Positions 58,137 to 64,000 of a DNA stretch of 64,000 nt are shown piece after piece. Each line of letters begins with the position of its first letter. The stretch's first letter is position 1. A program made the translations under genes and the position numbers. The DNA lies in NCBI RefSeq assembly GCF_018446385.1, contig NC_056000.1, positions 74,596,688-74,660,687 on the forward strand, read 5' to 3'. This DNA is from Zingiber officinale (Eukaryota; Streptophyta; Magnoliopsida; Zingiberales; Zingiberaceae). The notes below the pieces were generated by a model. That model saw only the letters and a program-made list of their open reading frames with translations, ran no database searches and had not been told where the DNA came from.

Positions 58137-58814
58137 GCGACTGAAGTTGAAGCCAGCGACCAAAGAAGGCGTCGAACGGTTAGCATAAAGCTGACTGGTC
58201 CGGGCGCTTGGACCATCCAGGCACTTGGTCAAGTTTGTCCGGGTGCCCAGACCATCAGGATGCCCGAAGGGCACCTTGTCGCTGCACATCAACTTTTGGA
58301 TTCACGTCAGCACCAGTTCGGGCGCTAGGACATGGTCCAAGCGTCCGTAGATGAAAAAGTCTATCTTCTTGTCATTGCGTGGAGATAGAGTTTGTCACGC
58401 TGTGGGCCCCCGGATAGGATCCGAACGCCCGGATCGTGCCACGTGAGTAAATATCAATTTCAACCAGTGGATTATAAATAGAGCCCTGATCTTCTTCATT
58501 TATACAACACTTTCTATACTCAAAGTTCTCTTTCTGTTTTCATTGTTCTGCGCTGTAAACATCCTGTACGAGGCTTCTTCGCCTCCGATTTGTGTTGAAA
58601 AAGGAGTTTTCTAGTTGAGCCACATTTGTCTTGAATTAGCAACCTCCTCAATTGTAAACTAAGTAAATCCTTTCTTTTGTCTCATACTTTTTTATGCATT
58701 TTAGTCTATTTTATTAAAGTGTTTGTGTTAATCAAAGTCGAAAGTTTCGGAAAGATTATTGTTGTCTTTTCAGGATAATTCACTTTCCCTCTTGCCGATC
58801 ACACAGGACCAATA
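58137..58814 (+). repeat. Element A 3' LTR, segment 2
   Basis: 678 bp matching 42990-43630. It contains GGTCCGGGCGCTTGGACC-type inverted words and ends CACACAGGACCAATA, mutated from the CCAACA end of the other copy. Confidence 0.85.
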
Positions 58815-59586
58815 ATATCATAATTTACTTTTTCCGTATTAACCCGGGGACGGACTAACAAAGACGATAGGGCGAATGAATCATCTGTTGCCACTTTGTG
58901 TATGCACTTTTTCTAAGTTAGCATAACACTTTGCTGCCAATCTACATACGTTCTTATCACTAGCTTCTTAAACGTTTTAAGTTCTTTACTGTCTAACAAT
59001 ATGTTCGAGTTCATAGTGTAATGATCAGTGAGTACTCACGAATCACAAATAATCATCCACTGAAATAAAATTCAATTGCGACAGTTAAAACAATTGCATC
59101 TCGCATACAAATCCTCTCCATGTTATGGCAAGGAAATTATTGCAAAGGGTCTTCGCGCAGAATCACCCTATATTTATTATGAATGACCATGACTAAATCC
59201 TGCAACTAAGTAGCGATGTTTACACTATTCATCAGTGGACTGAAATCTTCATCTGATTTCCTCAAATTGAAAGTGCTAGAGACGGAATAAATAGCCGCTA
59301 GTCTTAATGTTGATGAATTAGATGCCAGGGAACCATTATGAGTCCTGCAAAGCAAAAGGTTCAATATTATGAAATGTCAATCTTTGTTTAGTACTAATTA
59401 ATCAGAGCAATGTGCCAAAACATGATCAGGCATAATACAATTTGACAGATGGCTTAGATATCAAGTCTATTGATGGCATTGTGCAGAATCGGTAAAATGG
59501 AAACAGATAAAAAAAATAAAGAAAGGCAAGTACTGCAAAAAGCCACCTCTTCAGTTACTATGTGGTTCTTGTGAAAGAAAAGCGCA
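58815..59586. other. Gene-flanking DNA, 3' side of the peptidase gene
   Basis: No gene is seen. On the minus strand this is the 3' untranslated and downstream region of the peptidase gene. A TTTATT at 59173-59178 (AATAAA on the minus strand) is the only clear polyadenylation-signal candidate, about 410 bases after the stop. Confidence 0.5.
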
Positions 59587-61920
59587 TCAAGAAACCCCCA
59601 TCGTATTTGTCATCACACTCGGTTCATAGATAGTGTCGGAAATTCTTGATGGAGGCCAGTAGCGGAGCACTGACCTTCCAAGAATGTTCTTTACAGGAAG
59701 AGGCCCCCTGAAACAACAACATGATGGTTGTAAGTCTTCCATCTTCAAAATTTTTTCTAAAACATTACATTTACTTAGAAAAGCAAGCACTAAGGAGCTA
59801 TCCTGCTAATTCAGGATTCACCAGTTATGAGAGTCAAAGCTGTGGTTACGATTATCCCCTAGCACAAAGACGCAACCTTTAGGCACAAACTGCATATGAG
59901 AATCCAAAATCAGTAAGCAAATCAAAGATAAGTTTCAGAAGTTAACCAATATAGCACAAATTTCAACTAAGTTTGTTGAGAGGAAACTATGGAGCAAGAG
60001 AAAATTGCTCACACTTTAAATAATACAAAATTGAAGGTTTCCCAGAACTTTAGCAGTAATTAGTTCGTCTAAAATCTCTAGATTCCAGACAACATTTATA
60101 GGTTTTCTTTCTTTTCGGGAAACAATAACATTCTTAGGTTCTAACTTTACATACTTAGCTCAAAATTTTAATGTGTTCAGTAAGTAAAAGAGAAACTAGC
60201 ATTCTCTTTCTTACTAAAACAAAGTAAACATATTTAATATCAGCAGCACAAGAAAATGAAAGTCAATTCATGTTTAAATATTTGAAAAGGAGTGAGATAC
60301 ATACCACTGGCTTCATTTCATAGTCAAGTGGCTCAAGAATAAATTCCTCATCCTGGATCACCCCATTCACCAACAATTTGCCACCGTGAACCTGATAAAA
60401 ATAAAGGAATACATATGATTTAACAATTATTTGGAAAAAGACTATAAATATTTGCAATCCAGTCACAAAATATACAGTAGCATAGCAAGAACATGAATAT
60501 AAAACAAGCTTACTTCAACAACATCCTCAGCTACGGCCACAACTCTTTTAATAAAGGCATCATTTGATGCAAACCCATATTCCTGCACAAAAGGATTTTT
60601 TCTGAATCAATGATAACATTTACAAAACCAAATTTTGGTTCCCAGCTATTTCATCAAATAAATGACTAGGATGAAAAAGAAAAACCAAAAATACCTTAAG
60701 GATAGCAGGAGCTCTGAAGACGACGATATCTGTGACTTCAGGTTCACTAAACAGATACGAGACCTGAAATTTTAGCAAGCACAATAAATGTTAGTAAAAC
60801 AGAAGCTGATAACCAATCAATATAATTCAGTCAATGCTAAATACTAACCAGCAGCAAGTAAATTTGAAAGAGTAATTATTTAACATTTGATTTGCTAGTC
60901 TTTGTGACACTATATTGTGTTATAAATCAACAATTACTTTGCACCAGTATAGTAATTAAAAGGTTCTACAAAGGACACATTAGATCAGCCATAGCAAACA
61001 ATATTATCAGCACAAATACGCTAACAGATGAATGTAGAATTAGTAGTGCATAACAATTTTTGTCTAACAGCTGCTATAATGTGATAACCAAAAAAAAAAA
61101 GGGTTAAAAAGTCATTATAATCCACCAGGAGAAGAAAATAATTAAGAGCTACCTTCTCAGCCAAAATTCGATCTCCAATTTCAAATGTTGGAAGCATCGA
61201 CTTGGAAGGGATAAATTTTGTCTCTGCCAAGAATGATCCATATAACAGCGGAACAGACACTGCCGCAAACAATGTCTTGGCATCATCTGAACAAGAACTC
61301 AGGAATCGCGAGATCCAGCTCCTTTTCTCGCTGGAGCTCATTTCATATGTTTCTTCCAACTCTTTCATCAAAGTCACCCTGGGACCGGAGCCACAACAGT
61401 GCTTGGAGTCTCCCGGCGGTTTGCCAGAAGAAGTTATTTTCTTTTCTTTCCAAGGAGGATCTGAAGAATCAGTCCCTCGCTCATCCACTGGGTCGACTCG
61501 TCTCGATCCGGCAAGGAACTCATTGCACGGGAACCACCTGGACGTCTGGAAAAGAGGGATCAAAGACGACGGCTTGAATCCCCTCGCCGACATCGAAGAG
61601 ATGCTCATCGCACTACCACTCGCTGACCAGGATCCGGGCATGATCACAGAGAACAGGCCAGCAGCGAAAGAAGTTCCCCAGTCCTTAGCCTGAGTTGCTT
61701 CGGATAAGAAATCCCGAGGCGAATCCTGACGAGCGACGCATCGGCGTTCGAGAATCCGCGGAGGGGGGGCAGGCCCAGAAAGAGGCCGTGCGAAGAGAGC
61801 GATGGGGCGCCCGCTGTCGTGGAAAAGCCAAGCAGTTCCACCGCAGCGGACCCCCGCCGCGGCGGTGGCAAGGATTTGGGCGAGGAAGACGGAGAACAAG
61901 ATGGTGACACGAATCGCCAT
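59587..61920 (-). CDS. TPP: Thylakoidal processing peptidase, chloroplast type I signal peptidase
   Basis: Six exons with GT-AG introns: 61920-61153, 60763-60695, 60582-60514, 60391-60305, 59889-59822 and 59707-59587, which join without a break into 393 residues plus stop. Start: MAIRVTILFSVFLAQ at 61920 matches the usual N-terminus of plant TPPs. An in-frame ATG at 61959 would add 13 residues and is less likely. A Ser/Arg-rich plastid transit region precedes the enzyme. The S26 core has FIPSKSMLPTFEIGDRI (nucleophile Ser241), FIKRVVA (general-base Lys291) and GDNRNHSFDSHNWGPLP (342 on), all intact. Such enzymes, in the thylakoid and envelope membranes, remove thylakoid transfer peptides and mature Toc75. 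A hydrophobic stretch before the core (TLFAAVSVPLLYGSFLA) is the membrane anchor. Confidence 0.95.
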
Positions 61921-62200
61921 ATTCGCAATCTGGGAGAACCAGCGGAGGATGGGATACACTGGGGCGGAGATTGAACGCGAGGAGGAGGGGAGACTGCGGA
62001 TCAGAAGGCGGATCCCATTCCGGCGTGGGAGGAATCCAAGCCGGGATGGGACAGGGGGAATCGGATTGAATCGCCGGACGCCGAAAAGATCGGAAAGCTA
62101 GGGTTTCGTACTGAGGAGAAGGAGCTCGGCGATGCTGTGGCCCGGAAGACGACGAGAAGAGACGAGGAAGGCAGCTAGCTGAAAGAAGTGCGAGAGGAAA
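61921..62200 (-). promoter_or_regulatory. 5' untranslated region and proximal promoter of the peptidase gene
   Basis: On the minus strand a GC-rich leader with CT-rich runs and GAAACCCTAGCTTTCCG (about 62090-62108), a motif common in plant 5' leaders, precedes the start. Above 62205 composition turns sharply A+T-rich. CTTATAAATTT (62275-62265) is a possible TATA element, roughly 350 bases from the ATG; no transcript evidence is available here. Confidence 0.45.
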
Positions 62201-62549
62201 AGGGAGATGTTTTTATTTTTTTCTTCCCTTTAAATCCAAAAAATAAAATAAAATTTAATTTTTTAAATTTATAAGACGAAAAAAAGATGGCATGAGGTAA
62301 GTCCATGCGTCAGATGATATTTAATAAAATGGTTTAAAAAATAATAATATAATAACAAATAAATATTATATAAAGAGGTCTGCATTTGACTTTGACTCGT
62401 TCAACATTGCACCATGCGCCAGAATGTTCCTAATGTTTTAAGTTGGTGTTTTTTACTAATCATATTCACAATTATACAAACTTATTATCTTGTACGTCCT
62501 TATATAACAAGCCTTATATGAGTGAGAACTGATGCAAATAAAAAATTAA

Positions 62550-62754
62550 GGGGGCATTTGATACGCGCGTTTTTCATTTTCATTTTTTGGAAAATGTGTA
62601 TTTTCTGAAAAACGGTGTTTGGTTTGCGTTTTCCGCGCGCGTTTTCTAAAAAATTGGCTATCATTTTCTAGAAAAATAGAGAATGACAAAAAGTCATTTT
62701 CTGTTTTCTAGAAAACGCGCGTTTTCCAGAAAATGGTACAAACCAAACGCACCC
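62550..62754. mobile_element. Harbinger-like MITE, 205 bp
   Basis: Starts GGGGGCATTTGATACG and ends AACCAAACGCACCC, imperfect inverted ends. It is flanked by TAA on both sides (62547-62549, 62755-62757), the 3-bp target duplication of the PIF/Harbinger group. The inside repeats CATTTTCTAGAAAA and GCGCGCGTTTTC words in inverted order, so the whole element could fold on itself. No coding sequence. Confidence 0.75.
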
Positions 62755-62827
62755 TAACATTTTCTTCTTCTCTTCCAAGTATATGAATTTATTTTGTACA
62801 TTCCTATCCCCATATTACACCTTGTCC

Positions 62828-62930
62828 GTCACATACTCGCTCGGATGCTACGATTTACCTCCCTCGTGATGACCTTGGGTCGGGTACGACGGGGATGTTA
62901 GGGATGAGCGTTTCACCTTTTGCCACAATG
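62828..62930. repeat. SINE-like dispersed fragment, second copy
   Basis: CGATTTACCTCCCTCGTG, then GACGGGGATGTTAGGGATGA and TTTCACCTTTTGCCAC, is related to 15195-15290. Confidence 0.45.
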
Positions 62931-63694
62931 AATATATTTTGACCCTCTCTTTTTCCTTCCCTTCATTTCCCTTTATTTGTTTTCAAAATCAAAGCCTTAA
63001 ATCCTCCTCTTCTCTCATTCCGCTCCTCTCTTCCTCCGGACCCTAGATCCAAGCCATCTTCTTCAGCGACCAGCTCGTGTGAAGTGAATTAGGATTTTTG
63101 TTCAACTTGTACTGCTCATCTCCTTCCTCCCTTTTTTCTACTCATATTTCTTAATAACGTATTCCACGGAGTTGCAAAAGTATATTGAGTGTTTTTCTTT
63201 TACCCATCGTTGTAGTTGATTTTTGCAAACCAACACCAACTTTGATATTGGTGTTTGTAAACTAGCTACAACGTGGTGCTATTTTTTCAATACTAGCTAC
63301 AATATTATGCTGGTTTGTAAAATCTAGCACAATATGTAATGATTTTCCTTAATAATATAAATATTATTTTTGCATATATCCATTTGTTTATTTATGTTAA
63401 TAATTAATATTTTACAATGTAATTTGAGTCATCAGTTAATCTTGGTCATGGACTCCAATGGACCAGTGTTTTAGGTCACTTTAATAATTTTTTTGATCAT
63501 CTAATAATGAAAGGACAAGATCGTGGTTCTGTTTGTTTACATGATCAACACAAAACGATCATTAACAATCCCCCTTTTATATATTTTTGGACATATAAGA
63601 TATTCAACAAATTCGTAGTCTACTCGTGAATATATTTCAAAGTTGGGATCTAACATCTCAAACCTTTATATTTTCTAGTATTGAAAGTTAGAAG

Positions 63695-64000
63695 TGTTAG
63701 GATCCTTCGTACGGAGGCTAGAGAGGGGGGGGGTGTGAATAGCCGACCCCAAATCGTCGTTTCTTTCTACAAAACGTGTTAGCGCAGCGGAAAATACAAA
63801 GAAACGAAAGAGAAGAAAACCAAACCTTAACACAAGGATGTAACGAGGTTCGGAGATTAGGGCTCCTACTCCTCGGCGTGTCCGTAAGGTGGACGAGTCC
63901 AGTCAATCCGTCGGTGGATGAGTCCCCGGAGAACCGGCTAATACAATATACTCCTTGTGGGTGGAGAAACCTCGCCACAAACGTTTGCAACAGCAAACAA
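63695..64000 (-). mobile_element. LTR retrotransposon end, leaves the window on the right
   Basis: TGTTAGGATCCTTCG at 63695 is followed by GAGGGGGGGGGTGTGAATAG, the complement of the usual copia LTR end. On the minus strand the LTR ends at 63695. No primer site is found to its left, so this would be a 3' LTR or a solo LTR. The preceding five bases are AGAAG. The 92-residue frame at 63718-63996 has no domain. Confidence 0.65.

Larger units (their letters stand above)
16432..58814 (+). mobile_element. Element A: gag-only LTR retrotransposon, the oldest layer of the nest
   Basis: The 5' LTR begins at 16432 (TATAAGTATT, mutated from TG) and ends at 43630 (CCAACA). The 3' LTR begins at 45690 (TGTAAGTACC) and ends at 58814. 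Both LTRs are interrupted by younger elements; without these they measure 996 and 1005 bp. A Met primer site (43633-43644), a gag remnant, 1.4 kb of AT-rich DNA and a purine tract lie between them, and no pol is present. The element is therefore of the non-autonomous LARD type, with gag resembling SIRE/Maximus copia. The five bases flanking the outer ends (GTAGT and ATATC) do not match, so the target duplication is lost or the ends are rearranged. Confidence 0.85.
62201..63694. other. Intergenic DNA upstream of the peptidase gene
   Basis: No gene supported. It contains a MITE (62550-62754), a SINE-like fragment (62828-62930), a CT-rich stretch with CCCTAGATCCAAGCC (62940-63130) that looks like a plant 5' leader without a following frame, and a short palindromic zone with TTTGCAAACCAACACCAACT (63220-63330). 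Confidence 0.5.

Noticed and set aside
61202..61693. Plus-strand frame of 163 residues
   Set aside because: It lies antisense to exon 1 of the processing peptidase, whose reading is secure from conserved motifs and splice sites.
62940..63130. Possible start of a plus-strand host gene (CT-rich leader with CCCTAGATCC)
   Set aside because: No frame or splice pattern follows before the LTR at 63695.

Overview
The window is nuclear DNA from a flowering plant. It holds one host gene with plant-type GT-AG introns (a plastid thylakoidal processing peptidase) and is otherwise almost entirely transposable elements of plant lineages: Ty1/copia, Ty3/gypsy chromovirus, L1-type LINE, hAT and a Harbinger-like MITE. 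The LTR style (GC palindromes, arrays of CCAAG-type hairpins) suggests a large-genome monocot, perhaps Zingiberales such as ginger. That placement is an impression, not something the sequence proves.

Left part, 1-13.8 kb. A minus-strand copia-type element runs off the left edge (5' LTR 282-2094, degenerate Met primer-binding site). It abuts a broken L1-type LINE (2095 to about 13640). The LINE is split inside ORF1 by a complete minus-strand copia element (2656-10765; 332-333 bp LTRs, 5-bp target duplication GGTGA). That copia carries gag, a nearly continuous pol broken by a few stops and one deletion, and an additional reading frame between the primer-binding site and gag. The extra frame encodes an acidic-repeat protein with a C-terminal hydrophobic segment. 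From 13.6 to 16.4 kb there is AT-rich non-coding DNA with short degenerate repeats.

Centre, 16.4-58.8 kb. This is one nested cluster that can be unpicked exactly from target duplications. The oldest layer is a plus-strand, gag-only LTR element A (16432-58814). Its 5' LTR was hit by an hAT transposon (16632-21337, 8-bp duplication AGAGTACG) and by a minus-strand copia element B (21501-42984, CGGCG). B's left LTR holds a 4.0-kb solo LTR C (21805-25806, GGAGC). B's right LTR holds a plus-strand gag-only LTR element D (34566-42154, CACAT). A's 3' LTR was hit by a Tekay/Del-like gypsy chromovirus E (46017-58131, CCTAA), and E's reverse transcriptase by a 452-bp hAT MITE F (52201-52652, ATTTGGGC). 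After removing the insertions the two LTRs of A are 996 and 1005 bp and those of B 2604 and 2605 bp, which supports the reconstruction.

Right part, 58.8-64 kb. The minus-strand peptidase gene (59587-61920, six exons, 393 residues) looks intact and begins less than 1 kb from the nested cluster. Beyond its promoter are AT-rich DNA, a 205-bp Harbinger-like MITE, a SINE-like fragment and, from 63695, the end of another LTR leaving the window.

The most unusual signals are: (i) a strictly 41-nt-periodic array of six hairpins in both LTRs of D, with outer stems that change sequence while staying paired, and the same hairpin architecture in the otherwise different LTR at 282-2094; (ii) the acidic, tail-anchored extra frame of the copia element at 2656-10765; (iii) a long TTTAAA-phased tract in D.
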